Notes: generated by a model not told the origin, from the letters alone. 54,320 nucleotides of DNA from Phycisphaerae bacterium (GCA_027078365.1 JALWYQ010000029.1:1-54320); one strand, 5' to 3'; counted from the first letter of the stretch, positions 16,701 to 26,184 are shown. Program-made: numbers and translations.

Positions 16701-18043
16701 AATATGTTTTAGGTATAGACCTTGGCACAAGTTATTTCAAAGTTGGCTTATTTGATAAGGATATAAATCTATGCGGACTTGGCAGAGTTGCTCTTGAAAA
16801 AGATACTCAAGGCAACTCTGAATGCGAGCTCCCAATAGAAAGATTCTGGGAGACCCTGAGAAAGGGTCTCTCTCTCGCTTGCGAACAGGCTGGCGCAGAC
16901 CCATCAGATATAGTCGCTATGAGCTACTCTTCACAGGCAGATAGCTTCGTTCTCTTAGATGAAAACTATACACCGTTAACACCTCTTGTCTTGTGGCCTG
17001 ATAATCGTTGCGAAGGGATTCACCCTAAGCTTAAAGAATTATTCGATCGCAAGGATTTTATTCAAAAGACAGGCTATGGTCGAGAATGCTACAACACGCT
17101 AACGATTAACAAATTGCTTTGGTTCCAAGATAATCGCCCTGAGATATGGAAAAAAACAAAGCACATAATGATCATATCTGATTACCTAACATATTCTCTA
17201 ACAGGCAAATGTTTTGGCGACGCTGGAACTGTCGCACTGCTTGGATTGTTTGACTTGGAGAATTTCAAATGGTGGGATCAAGCTTTGGAGTTAATTGGTA
17301 TCGACGAGTCAATGCTCTCTACACCACTGCGGCCTGCGAGCATTGTTGGTAAGACAAATGCAAACGCAGGCAAACTCTTAGGTTTAACTACGCCTGTAGA
17401 ATTTGCCGTCGGTAGCCTTGACCACCATATCGCAGCAATTGGCGCAGGTGTTGGCTCAATCGCCGATATGAGCGAATCAACTGGAACAGTTCTGGCATGC
17501 GTGAGTTTTTGTGATGAGTACAAGCCTACCCAAAATATTAGCATGGGCCCTGCTACAAAAGAAAACTCTTATTACAAGGTAGCCTGCGATTTTGATGGTG
17601 GCGCAACAGCTATTGAATGGTATAAGAATAATTATGCCAAAGACCTAAGCATTGCTGAATTAATTAAGCTAGCGGAAGAAGTTGACCCAGACTGCGCAGG
17701 GCTGAGTGTTGATGGTTTGGCGAGCAACTATGAAGGGTTAAGCGGCTTTAAAGGAGCCACAGAAAAACACTCACACGGCCACTATGTAAGGGCAATGATG
17801 AATTATACCGCCAAAAGTTTAGCTCGGCTAGTTACCTTTCTAGACACAGACAACACAATAAAAACAATTGTTGCAACAGGCGGTGGAGCCAAAAGCAAAT
17901 TGTGGTTAGAGATAAAAGCAGAGCTTTTAAATAGAAAATTTATAACCGCCGAATCTAGTGAACTTGCTTGCAAGGGAGCAGCTATGGTTGCTGCTGTTGC
18001 CGCAGGTTGGTCCGACTCACTTGAGTCAGTAGAAAAAGCATAA
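16697..18043 (+). CDS. FGGY-family carbohydrate kinase
   Basis: This 448-residue kinase has the N-terminal phosphate-binding motif GIDLGTSYFKVGLFD, WPDNRC carrying the catalytic-region Asp, a second-domain SESTGTV loop and the adenosine motif VATGGGAKSKLW near 390. The family phosphorylates pentoses, polyols and related sugars with ATP; the layout is xylulokinase-like. The ATG overlaps the TGA of the ceramidase remnant (ATGA), which suggests the ancestral operon had a full ceramidase-like gene directly before it, translationally coupled. In the pathway it would phosphorylate the imported or released sugar. Confidence 0.82.
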   Translation: MKYVLGIDLGTSYFKVGLFDKDINLCGLGRVALEKDTQGNSECELPIERFWETLRKGLSLACEQAGADPSDIVAMSYSSQADSFVLLDENYTPLTPLVLWPDNRCEGIHPKLKELFDRKDFIQKTGYGRECYNTLTINKLLWFQDNRPEIWKKTKHIMIISDYLTYSLTGKCFGDAGTVALLGLFDLENFKWWDQALELIGIDESMLSTPLRPASIVGKTNANAGKLLGLTTPVEFAVGSLDHHIAAIGAGVGSIADMSESTGTVLACVSFCDEYKPTQNISMGPATKENSYYKVACDFDGGATAIEWYKNNYAKDLSIAELIKLAEEVDPDCAGLSVDGLASNYEGLSGFKGATEKHSHGHYVRAMMNYTAKSLARLVTFLDTDNTIKTIVATGGGAKSKLWLEIKAELLNRKFITAESSELACKGAAMVAAVAAGWSDSLESVEKA

Positions 18044-18102
18044 CTGCTTAGCTCAAAACATCGAAAATAGGCAAAAAAACGCGTAATTGACAACATATAT
18101 AG

Positions 18103-18130
18103 TTGCATTAGAAAGACATTAATTTATAAT
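18103..18130 (+). promoter_or_regulatory. Promoter candidate for the ceramidase-like gene
   Basis: TTGCAT (18103-18108) and TATAAT (18125-18130) are spaced by 16 bp. The pair is bracketed by the inverted repeat CGTAATT (about 18082-18088) and AATTACG (about 18134-18140), a possible operator. It lies 49 bp before the ATG at 18179. Confidence 0.5.
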
Positions 18131-18178
18131 GCGAATTACGGTATTTAAGCAAAAGGTAAATTGTTAAGGGAGATAAAA

Positions 18179-19495
18179 ATGACATTACAAGCAGGAGCAG
18201 CGCAGGTTGATATTTCTCCAAAGGATTCTCAGTTTCTCTTTGGTTATCCTCATGTTGAAAGGTATTCAACAGGCATACACGACAATCTTTGGGCTTCAGC
18301 CCTTTACATCTCAGACGCTAACAAAGAAACTATCTTCGTTGCAAACGACATAATCTTTGTAGCCAAAGAATCTTGTGCAAAAGCTCGTAAGGCTATTGAA
18401 GAAAAAACTGGTGTGCCAGCATCAAACATAATGATAACGGCAACACATACTCACTCTGGTCCATTAACGCTTGATTATATAAGCAATGCATCAGATCCGA
18501 ATGTACCAAAGACAGATCCAGCTTATGTAAAGCTTCTAGAAGATGGCATTATCGAAGCCACTGTGACAGCGTACAACAATGCAAAGCCAGCAAAAATAGG
18601 GCTTGCAATCGCAGACGACACTGGCGTTGGAACTAACCGCAGAGACCCAAGCGGCCCTGCTGACCACAATGTTCCAGTGCTAATGGTTAAAAATGCAGAA
18701 GATGATTCTAATATAGCTTGTATGCTAGTTTGCTCTATGCACCCTACTGTTTTGCATGAAGACTCTACTCTTGTTACCGGAGACTTCCCAGGGCTCTCTA
18801 GAATATACCTTCAAGAGAATGTTCTAGGAAAGGATTGCCCTGTTTTACATCACATGGGTCCAAGTGGAAATCAATCACCAAGACACGTCACCAAGGCTAA
18901 TACATTTGAAGAGGCAAAACGAATAGGTGAGATACTTGGCAAAGCTGTAGAAAAAGTGATTCCAGCTATCGAATACAAGACTGATTTGAAGATACAAACA
19001 GCTTCTACAACTCTAGCAAACTTAACTAAAAGACAATTCCCTAGCGTAGAAGAAGCGCAGCAGAGGCTTAAGGAATCTGTGGAAAAACTTGAGAATCTTC
19101 GCAACTCCAATGCACCAAGCCAAGAAGTACGTACCGCTGAATGCGATTGGTTTGGAGCAGAAGAAACTCTTACACTTGCTAAAGCTGCCGCTGGAACAGA
19201 ACTTGAAAAAACTTATTCAACTGTTCTCCCAGCAGAAATCCAAATCATTAAAATTGGCGATTACAGTTTTATTGGATGGCAAGGTGAAATCTTCATAGAA
19301 TTTGGATTAGAAGTAAAAAGTAAAGTACCAAACTCTTTTGTAATATCTTGTGCAAATGGCGAAATGCAAGGATACATTGTAACCAAAGAGGCTAGTGAAG
19401 AAGGTGGTTATGAAGCATCAAATGCATTGTTTGACTATACTAGTGGTGAAACATTCGTAGAAGAAACAATCAAACTCGCCAGCACGCTCGAATAA
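18179..19495 (+). CDS. Neutral/alkaline ceramidase-like hydrolase
   Basis: The start is ATG at 18179, with GGGAG just upstream; a TTG at 18161 overlaps that site. The 438-residue protein begins AGAAQVDISP and has TATHTHSG (His90, His92), CSMHPT (His188) and GPSGNQSPRH (Ser233). These correspond to zinc ligands and the nucleophile-region serine of neutral ceramidases. It has no signal peptide, so it is probably cytosolic, unlike the secreted Pseudomonas enzyme. The family cleaves N-acyl amide bonds. Among NagA-, NagB- and kinase-like genes, an amide hydrolase acting on an N-acylated sugar is more likely than a true ceramidase (inference). A decayed 3' fragment of a paralogue lies at 16572. Confidence 0.72.
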   Translation: MTLQAGAAQVDISPKDSQFLFGYPHVERYSTGIHDNLWASALYISDANKETIFVANDIIFVAKESCAKARKAIEEKTGVPASNIMITATHTHSGPLTLDYISNASDPNVPKTDPAYVKLLEDGIIEATVTAYNNAKPAKIGLAIADDTGVGTNRRDPSGPADHNVPVLMVKNAEDDSNIACMLVCSMHPTVLHEDSTLVTGDFPGLSRIYLQENVLGKDCPVLHHMGPSGNQSPRHVTKANTFEEAKRIGEILGKAVEKVIPAIEYKTDLKIQTASTTLANLTKRQFPSVEEAQQRLKESVEKLENLRNSNAPSQEVRTAECDWFGAEETLTLAKAAAGTELEKTYSTVLPAEIQIIKIGDYSFIGWQGEIFIEFGLEVKSKVPNSFVISCANGEMQGYIVTKEASEEGGYEASNALFDYTSGETFVEETIKLASTLE

Positions 19496-19573
19496 TGGTT
19501 GTATGTTAGAGATAGATCTTAGCGACAGCGGAAATATTTCAAAAAATATAAAATTATAAACAGGAAAAACATC

Positions 19574-20863
19574 ATGGGAAAGAATATAAATGTATTAGTT
19601 GCGCAGTCGGGTGGACCGACACCTGTAATCAACAACTCTCTGAGAGGAGTTATAGAGGGCTGCCGCTCCTACCCGTCTAAATTCGGAAAAATCTACGCCG
19701 GTTGGCACGGAATTGAAGGCGTCCTTCAAGAAGAGCTAATTGATATATCAGCTCAACCACAAAAAGAAATCGATCTATTGGCCGTAACCCCTGCTGCTGG
19801 AGCCATTGGCACATGCCGCTACAAGCTAACTGAAGATCGTCAGGAGGACTATGAGCGAATTATTGAAGTATTCAAAGCTCACAACATTGGCTACTTCTTC
19901 TACAATGGTGGCAATGACTCTATGGATACCGCCAACAAGGTGGCATTGTTAGCCGAAGAGAGAGGTTTAGACCTCACTGTCGTTGGAATTCCAAAGACAG
20001 TTGACAATGACTTAGGCGATCAGGAAATGACATACTGCGATCACACTCCTGGTTTTGGCTCAATCGCTCGTCACTGGGCTTGCATAATCCAAAATGCCAA
20101 TGAGGAAAACATGGGTTGTTGCACACACAATCCTATCCTCGTCATGGAAGCAATGGGCCGCGGTACAGGTTTCATTCCTGCTGCCGCTAGACTCGGCGAT
20201 CCAAACCGTGAAATGCCTTTGCTTCTTGCAATGCCAGAGAGGAGATTGTCTGTTGAGCAGATTACAGATACCGTCAGAGATAGGCTCAAAGAATACGGTC
20301 GTTGTATTGTTGTTATAAACTCTGGGCAAGAGTTCGAACCGTACGGTGGCACAGACGCCTTTGGACATCCCGATGGACTTACCATCTCTGGACGTACACA
20401 AGGTCTATTCCTCACCAAGCATTTAACTTCACAGAATCTCTCCAAATACGGTCCTGCTTTATGTAACGCTTGGGGAATTGAGCAACGTATGGTATCAGCG
20501 CTAGCCTCCAAGGTTGACCGAGAAGAAGCTTTCTTAGTTGCAAGGCATGCTGTTGAAGTAGCTCTCAAGGATGGTTCAGGTTGGATGTCCACCATTGAGC
20601 GTAAGCCTGGAGATGTTTATGAGGCATACTACGACAAGGTTGCTTTGACAACAGTTGCCAACTCGGTACGTGAAGTGCCAAGCGACTGGATCACAGAAGA
20701 TGGTTTTGACGTAACTGATGATTTCGTTAAATACGCAAAACCTCTCATCGGTGAAGAATGGGCAGAGGTGCCACTTGAAAATGGTATCCAGAGATTTGCC
20801 CGCTTCGAAAAAGTCTTCGCTGAGAAACGTTGCAAAGAATATGTACCAATGATGTACAGGTAA
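19574..20863 (+). CDS. 6-phosphofructokinase, probably pyrophosphate-dependent
   Basis: This 429-residue PFK family member starts with QSGGPTPVIN and has the phosphate-donor motif GGNDS (112-116) and PKTVDND (140-146). In ATP-dependent PFK the donor motif is GGDGS. The Asp at the fourth position (the GGDDS type) is the known mark of pyrophosphate use, so PPi is the likely donor. The Asn at the third position is a further variation. It would convert fructose-6-phosphate, the expected product of NagB-type deamination, to fructose-1,6-bisphosphate. It is the last gene of the cluster and ends 13 bp before a strong terminator. Confidence 0.8.
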   Translation: MGKNINVLVAQSGGPTPVINNSLRGVIEGCRSYPSKFGKIYAGWHGIEGVLQEELIDISAQPQKEIDLLAVTPAAGAIGTCRYKLTEDRQEDYERIIEVFKAHNIGYFFYNGGNDSMDTANKVALLAEERGLDLTVVGIPKTVDNDLGDQEMTYCDHTPGFGSIARHWACIIQNANEENMGCCTHNPILVMEAMGRGTGFIPAAARLGDPNREMPLLLAMPERRLSVEQITDTVRDRLKEYGRCIVVINSGQEFEPYGGTDAFGHPDGLTISGRTQGLFLTKHLTSQNLSKYGPALCNAWGIEQRMVSALASKVDREEAFLVARHAVEVALKDGSGWMSTIERKPGDVYEAYYDKVALTTVANSVREVPSDWITEDGFDVTDDFVKYAKPLIGEEWAEVPLENGIQRFARFEKVFAEKRCKEYVPMMYR

Positions 20864-20876
20864 GACGGTAAAAACT

Positions 20877-20912
20877 AAAAAGGTTCAAGGCAATTACCTT
20901 GAACCTTTTTTT
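20877..20912 (+). terminator. Intrinsic terminator after the pfk gene
   Basis: The arms AAAAAGGTTCAAGG (20877-20890) and CCTTGAACCTTTTT (20897-20910) enclose CAATTA and are followed by more T. This is a textbook hairpin with U-tract that closes the 9.7-20.9 kb cluster. Confidence 0.92.
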
Positions 20913-21421
20913 ATTTATCTAGAAGAAGATTTTAGTGGTTAGTGGTTCTAGCGTTATGTATTTGATGTTTTTGCAATCCCTTTTTATCTGCGTCTATCTG
21001 TGTCCATCTGCGGTTCCAAACCATATCGCCCATTTTTCATCTAGGATCCATCTTTATGGTAAAATCTTAGTCTTTATGTTGCAAAGTTCGTGGTATAGTC
21101 GAACGATTAAGATGTCGCACCTAACGGAGCTAATCGGTTTGTAGCAATTATATATTGCTACAAAGGTAATACTCCTACGGAGCATGATTTGCAGTATAAT
21201 CCCGTGGGGATGACACCTTTGTAACTCCACAGGGGGATAACCTCTCTAGCTCCATAGGAGCGACACCTCTGTAGTATTTTAATCCCGTTTCGTCTGCGCT
21301 TGCCCTGTTAGAGTTCCAACTCTAATAGGGTCTCTGGTTAAAGCAGTTAAAAAGTTTTTTTAAATCTGTGTTAATCTGTATCTATCTGCGGTTTCTCTCT
21401 TTATGCTCTTAATCGCAAAAC
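20913..21421. repeat. Repeat-rich intergenic region with small palindromes
   Basis: About 510 bp without a credible gene. A phrase built on TATCTGCGTCTATCTGTG (20985-21015) recurs in altered form at 21363-21394. A perfect 11-bp hairpin TTTGTAGCAAT/ATTGCTACAAA sits at 21138-21164. Four short palindromes follow at about 25-29 bp spacing (CTCCTACGGAG, CCCGTGGGG, TCCACAGGGGG, CTCCATAGGAG; 21172-21260). A larger hairpin CCCTGTTAGAGTT/AACTCTAATAGGG lies at 21303-21330. These look like degenerate dispersed repeats rather than regulatory RNA. Confidence 0.65.
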
Positions 21422-22330
21422 TTATTCCTTCACCTGCGCAAAGTCGTCTGGATAAATACTGCCTGGTTTAACTACTGCGAGTTTCCATTTGTCGGCTCTA
21501 ATCGTTACTAAACAATAACTAAAGATATCGCCATTCTTAGGTCCAGGATTTTTATCCCATATCTTCGCACCGCCGCCACCTACGATGTAATAAGAAACAC
21601 CATCGAGAGTTGGAGTTTTGAGATATTTGTGTATGTGCCCTGCAAAGACAGCATCAACTCCGTTTTTGGCAAGAATTGGGTGGACGTCCTTAAACCAGTA
21701 CCCTTTGGCCTTTTCGTTAACGGCATATGCTTTGCCTCTCCAGTACGGTTTATGCAAGAATACAAACGTGGCACGCGCATCGCGAGATGACGCCAAATCT
21801 GCTTTGAGCCATTCAAGCTGTTCATTATCAATTCTATGGATGAGATGCCCCTTAGAGTCTAGCACTTCAGTATCTAATACGATAAAGTGAGCCCCCTTGT
21901 GATCAAATGAGTAATACAGCTTTCCGTATCGTTTCTTGTAAATACTTTCAGAGAGATGACTCCAAATATCATGATTGCCAGCCACCATTACAAATGGAAC
22001 ATTAAATTCTGAGTTTATTTGGTCAAACTCATCCCACATCGCTTCAATCTCTGGGGCCGTATCTTTGTAGCCATCAATCATATCGCCAAGGTCGATAACC
22101 ATGTCAGGATCAAACAATTCTATTTCCTGCATCTCTTTCTTAAAGACATCATGCCCTGAACGAGTGTCACCAACAACTACAAATTTAAAGGTATCCTCAG
22201 CACTCACCTTAGCCAAAGGACCGCCGCCTGGCAGTTGCCTCTTGTCCGAATAGTAACTATGATTTTTAGCGCAAGATATCAAAGTAAGAGATAGCATCAA
22301 TGTTACTGTTAAAGTCATTAACTTTCTCAT
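21422..22330 (-). CDS. Calcineurin-like metallophosphoesterase lipoprotein
   Basis: This 302-residue protein has a lipobox signal peptide (LTLISC, Cys20), so it is probably membrane-anchored on the periplasmic side. The metallophosphoesterase motifs are in order: VVGDTR (the usual GDxH His is Arg), DLGDMID, AGNHDIW, LHKPYW and FAGHIHKY. A dinuclear metal centre hydrolysing phosphate esters is expected. It lies 72 bp after another metallophosphoesterase gene and may be co-transcribed with it. The substrate is not evident; scavenging phosphate from sugar phosphates or nucleotides is possible. Confidence 0.85.
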   Translation of the reverse strand: MRKLMTLTVTLMLSLTLISCAKNHSYYSDKRQLPGGGPLAKVSAEDTFKFVVVGDTRSGHDVFKKEMQEIELFDPDMVIDLGDMIDGYKDTAPEIEAMWDEFDQINSEFNVPFVMVAGNHDIWSHLSESIYKKRYGKLYYSFDHKGAHFIVLDTEVLDSKGHLIHRIDNEQLEWLKADLASSRDARATFVFLHKPYWRGKAYAVNEKAKGYWFKDVHPILAKNGVDAVFAGHIHKYLKTPTLDGVSYYIVGGGGAKIWDKNPGPKNGDIFSYCLVTIRADKWKLAVVKPGSIYPDDFAQVKE

Positions 22331-22402
22331 TTTTCATCTTTCTAAAAATATGGTTGAATTCAAATACTCAAATAAATTAGGTCACCTTAAAGTTCTAGCC
22401 AA

Positions 22403-23617
22403 CTACTTCAAAGTCACGGAATCAATTATACCGTTACTATCAGCATCAACAAGAGGTTTTGTTTTTGAAAATACGTCGGTTACGTCAGGCATTAGGGAAC
22501 CATCAAAATTAAACGGTATCATAGTGGCAGTAAAGCCATCTTCATTGACATCGACTCTAACATATTCATTCACCAGACCACCTTTAATTGTCTCTGATAA
22601 ATCTGTAAAACCTCCGACAGTCATGTGGTCCCAATCACGAACTAGAGGCTCTGTTAAATCAAGCCAGCTACCACCGCCAGTTACACAGTAATAAACACCA
22701 TTCTTGTATCCTCGTCCGTAAGCGTGTGTATGCCCACTAAAGCAGACATCTACCTTGTACTTCTCAAGTAGTGGCACTAGATGCTCTCTCATTGGTGCTT
22801 CTCCATCATACCAACGCTCATAGTAAGGTGCGCGATGTACAAATAAGAATATAAATCTTGGATTATTAGCTCTAGCGGCTTTGAGATCTTTTTCTATCCA
22901 ATCCCAATTCTCACGCTCTGGATTTTCTTCATTGTAAGGGTCGTCATCTATGCAAATAAAGTGACAGCCTGCATAATCAAACGAATAATTACCAAAACCT
23001 GCATTGTAAGGTTCGCCGCGATCTTTACTTGGTAAGTCGGCATATTTGCGAATTATAGAAGTCGGGCCTCTATCGTGATTGCCCCAAGCAATAAAATACG
23101 GCTTCTTCTGACCTAGATACTTAGGAACACGGTTTAGGAAGTAAGGTCTTACCTCATCTATAAGAGAGCCATCTTCGGCTAAATCCCCAACACCAATTCC
23201 AAAATCTACAGTTTCAGCCATATGCTTCATCATCGAGTTTGTTGGCTCGTGAGGATCGGCTGGATAAGATTCATGATTTGTACCTTGAGAGTCGCCCCAA
23301 ACGCCAAATGAGAAACTAACTTTCCCTGCTGGAGCGGTTCTAAATGTTTGATCGTCAAGAGCTGCTGAGCCTTTAACCACTCGGTAGTGATACTCGCTAT
23401 CGGTAGATAAGCCTGTCAATACGGCCTTGTAAATGTAAACATCAGCACCGTCAGCATCAACAAGAGTCGCAGTTACAGTATTGCCATAACTGGTATCACT
23501 TCCATATTCAACACAGCAGTCTTGTTTAGCTGAAAGTTCCCACATAATGGTTATGCCATCTTGCTTTACGTTTTGTAAATATGGCAAAGTCAAAACATCG
23601 CTAAAAATATTTGACAT
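22403..23617 (-). CDS. Purple acid phosphatase-like metallophosphoesterase with fibronectin-III-like N domain
   Basis: This 404-residue protein has a beta-sandwich N-terminal domain (about 1-95; ITIMWELS and TEYHYRV-like strands) as in purple acid phosphatases. The calcineurin fold follows: WGDSQG, GVGDLAED, WGNHDRG, FVHRAPYYE and FSGHTHAYGRG. No signal peptide is visible at the chosen start, which has GGGG some distance upstream, so it may be cytosolic or exported another way. The end (DADSNGIIDS) resembles a calcium-loop or dockerin-type acidic segment, which would fit an extracellular protein; this conflict is unresolved. It shares a strand and neighbourhood with the lipoprotein phosphoesterase. 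Confidence 0.75.
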   Translation of the reverse strand: MSNIFSDVLTLPYLQNVKQDGITIMWELSAKQDCCVEYGSDTSYGNTVTATLVDADGADVYIYKAVLTGLSTDSEYHYRVVKGSAALDDQTFRTAPAGKVSFSFGVWGDSQGTNHESYPADPHEPTNSMMKHMAETVDFGIGVGDLAEDGSLIDEVRPYFLNRVPKYLGQKKPYFIAWGNHDRGPTSIIRKYADLPSKDRGEPYNAGFGNYSFDYAGCHFICIDDDPYNEENPERENWDWIEKDLKAARANNPRFIFLFVHRAPYYERWYDGEAPMREHLVPLLEKYKVDVCFSGHTHAYGRGYKNGVYYCVTGGGSWLDLTEPLVRDWDHMTVGGFTDLSETIKGGLVNEYVRVDVNEDGFTATMIPFNFDGSLMPDVTDVFSKTKPLVDADSNGIIDSVTLK

Positions 23618-23666
23618 TCTCTATGTACCCCAAACCTTTCTGATATAAAACTTTTTACAGTATTTT

Positions 23667-23709
23667 AAAATCCAAGCATCTCGCTTGAAATGCTTGGATT
23701 TATTTTTTC
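23667..23709. terminator. Bidirectional-looking hairpin terminator
   Basis: The arms AAATCCAAGCAT (23668-23679) and ATGCTTGGATTT (23690-23701) have A/T tracts on both sides. It lies between the stop of the DUF4838 gene (23737, minus strand) and the start of the phosphatase gene (23617), so it probably ends the upstream minus-strand unit. Confidence 0.7.
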
Positions 23710-23736
23710 AGTAGAAATATATCTAGTCGATATCGG

Positions 23737-26103
23737 CTACTTTTTTGTTTTCTCTTTAGTCACCGGAACCAACTCCGCCGAACAGACGTAGAGGCATTTC
23801 AATGAACTATCTCTCACCTGCGATATATACAAACTCGCAGACTGCGCATCTGTACCGTTTACTACACCGCAATCAATCCAGCAGTAACCTTTGTCCTTAA
23901 TTTGAGAAGCATCTACTTTGCCAGACAAGACGATTCTTTCAGGTTGATTAAGCACGAAAGAATAGATCCCATATTCAAATGCCTTACCCTTAGCAGACTT
24001 TTTCTCAGCACGAACTTGCAATCTAAGACGGTATTGAGTGTCTCTCATAAGGGCAGACCCAAAGTTCCATTCCAATGAGCGTTTATCGTCGTACATTGGC
24101 AGTTTAAGTGCTTTGGCTGTAGGCGAATAAATATCGCTGACTTTCTCTGCACCATAGCTACAAACATCAACATTATCCAAATCAAAGAGCAACGTTACAG
24201 CCTCTTCATTGCCATCTGTGATACGATATTTACGTTTCCACTGCTGTATGTATTGAGGAGTCCTATTTTTTGCTTCACTAATCCAATCGACATGGTAAAG
24301 CTTTGTGAGCCTCTCAAATTCTTTTAAATCTCTCTTGTACGACTCCAAATCTTCTTCATTTTTAGGAGGCATCTGGTCTAAGCGGTAGAAGAGAATACTG
24401 ACAAATTCTAGCTCGACTCTTGAATGAAGCTCTTTGTCAGATTTTGTGAGCTCTAGAGCCTCATCAAATATCTTTCTAGCCTTTGGATAGAAACTATCAC
24501 TAAAGGTGAATACATCTCTTAATTTATGCTCACTATTGTTATAACGGAGCCATTCACTCTCTAGAAGCTCGCTATAGCTCTGCATCAATGCGCCAGCTTT
24601 ACCAAAATAGCCATAGTTAAAATCTTTTATCAAGTCTTTCATTTTACGCGATGGATCCCACATCTTTTTCGAATAAACCCAACCACGCAAATCACCTTGA
24701 TTTTCTCCAACTCCATAGTGGCTACTTTGAATAAATAAACCATAGATACCTAGTTTAGCATAGTAGTCAATGTCATGATCTATGATATCAAGGTTAGGGC
24801 GTGGCAATGGCCAAGCAAAGAAATTGGCTGCATACTCCCATATAAAGATGTTTGCCCCCTTATCAAGCCATCTCTGCAGATTCTCGCAGAAGTCTTTTGC
24901 ATCGTCAACATAGTAGAGCGGATAAGGGAATAGAGCTTTGTCATTTGCAAGCCTTATCAATACATTCTTTCTAGGGCGAATATTCTTTGGTGCTAGATTT
25001 GTTTCTTTATACGCCAGAGTTGTTATCATAACATCAGGGTAAACCTTGGCCACCTCGTCTGCAATATAATTGACTAAATCAAGAAGAGGCCCACTAGCAC
25101 TGCCCTCTCGCTTTTGTATGGCTTGGCAGTTTTTGCATTCACAAAAGCTACCGTGGTCATTATCATTAGCTGATACATCAAAGAGCCCATATTTATGATA
25201 TTTCTTTAATTCCTCTAGAACCTTATTCAGTACTATCTTTCTAGCTTCTGGATTAGTTAAGCAAAACTCAGCACCATTGACATGCCCCTGAGGTCTTCTC
25301 TTTCCATCAATTAGAGCGAAATATTCTGGGTGCTTCTCGAAATAAGTATTTGGCAATAATGATTCAAACGTATGAACAAAGTATTCCTTTGGCAATCTAA
25401 TACTACCGCCTAATTCTTGAGGCACTTTGTCGTAGCTAGATGTGAAAGTACCAACTCTATTGAACAATTGATAATCTTTATGGAATGAGCCATACTGATA
25501 CATTGTTCTAACTTTAAAGACAGGGCTGTATTCACGCAAGGAAACAGTTTCTATTGGTTTGAGTTTTGGCATTTTAAGACCTTCCTTTTGCGTGTAGAAT
25601 CTACCGCCAAGGTCTTCTTCAACAAGAGCGATAACTGCGCTTATAGAACCACGCATGCTGCCTCCAACTAGAAATAGATTGCCATCCTTTTGAGAAATTG
25701 AATAGCCTTCTAAATCTAAGCCAATACTAGGCTTCAGAGCTGATTCTTTGTAGAGTTTTGTATTGCCAAGACTTATAACCGCCCCACCTTTATATTCACT
25801 GTCTTTGATTACGTCAAAATCAACACCGTAACCAAGTAAAAGCGCTTTATGCAATATCTTTGATGCTTCTAGATCTATAGGTGTTAATTCATCGGGAATA
25901 AGTATTTTGAAATTTGGGGTAGCTCCAGTTAGAAATTTTATTTCAACTGGCTCTCCAATTTTAGGGCGTAGAGCATTAAAGGAAACTTCTTTCTTAATTT
26001 TCTTCTTTGCGTGAGTCAAATTAGCATTAGCCATAGAAGACCCTACAAGGACACTCATTAACCAAATAGTAGCGGTGAATAATACAATAATCTTGCCACG
26101 CAT
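23737..26103 (-). CDS. Secreted DUF4838 protein, putative glycoside hydrolase (copy 1)
   Basis: This 788-residue protein has an N-terminal signal peptide. A domain like the N-terminal domain of alpha-glucuronidases/hexosaminidases follows (ILIPDELTPIDLEAS, ISLGNT, GGSMRGSISAVIALVEEDLGGRFY; about 65-175). A TIM-barrel-like core comes next (about 190-520) with FDVSANDND and a C-x-C-x-x-C motif (Cys321, Cys323, Cys326). The C-terminal beta domain (about 640-780) may bind carbohydrate. DUF4838 members occur in polysaccharide-utilisation regions and are thought to be glycosidases, but catalytic residues are not established. A close paralogue lies at 27155-29557, with an SMP-30 gene between. GAGAGG precedes the ATG. 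Confidence 0.75.
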   Translation of the reverse strand: MRGKIIVLFTATIWLMSVLVGSSMANANLTHAKKKIKKEVSFNALRPKIGEPVEIKFLTGATPNFKILIPDELTPIDLEASKILHKALLLGYGVDFDVIKDSEYKGGAVISLGNTKLYKESALKPSIGLDLEGYSISQKDGNLFLVGGSMRGSISAVIALVEEDLGGRFYTQKEGLKMPKLKPIETVSLREYSPVFKVRTMYQYGSFHKDYQLFNRVGTFTSSYDKVPQELGGSIRLPKEYFVHTFESLLPNTYFEKHPEYFALIDGKRRPQGHVNGAEFCLTNPEARKIVLNKVLEELKKYHKYGLFDVSANDNDHGSFCECKNCQAIQKREGSASGPLLDLVNYIADEVAKVYPDVMITTLAYKETNLAPKNIRPRKNVLIRLANDKALFPYPLYYVDDAKDFCENLQRWLDKGANIFIWEYAANFFAWPLPRPNLDIIDHDIDYYAKLGIYGLFIQSSHYGVGENQGDLRGWVYSKKMWDPSRKMKDLIKDFNYGYFGKAGALMQSYSELLESEWLRYNNSEHKLRDVFTFSDSFYPKARKIFDEALELTKSDKELHSRVELEFVSILFYRLDQMPPKNEEDLESYKRDLKEFERLTKLYHVDWISEAKNRTPQYIQQWKRKYRITDGNEEAVTLLFDLDNVDVCSYGAEKVSDIYSPTAKALKLPMYDDKRSLEWNFGSALMRDTQYRLRLQVRAEKKSAKGKAFEYGIYSFVLNQPERIVLSGKVDASQIKDKGYCWIDCGVVNGTDAQSASLYISQVRDSSLKCLYVCSAELVPVTKEKTKK

Positions 26104-26184
26104 AAAAGACCTCTCAAATCAAATCAATTTCATTTATTTCAAAACTTGAATACCTTCATTTGGCTTAGATAAGAAAAGAAGGTA

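Noticed and set aside
20935..21144. 69-codon frame after the pfk terminator
   Set aside because: It runs through repeat DNA (the TCTATCTGTGTCC phrase); the peptide is just the translation of that repeat.
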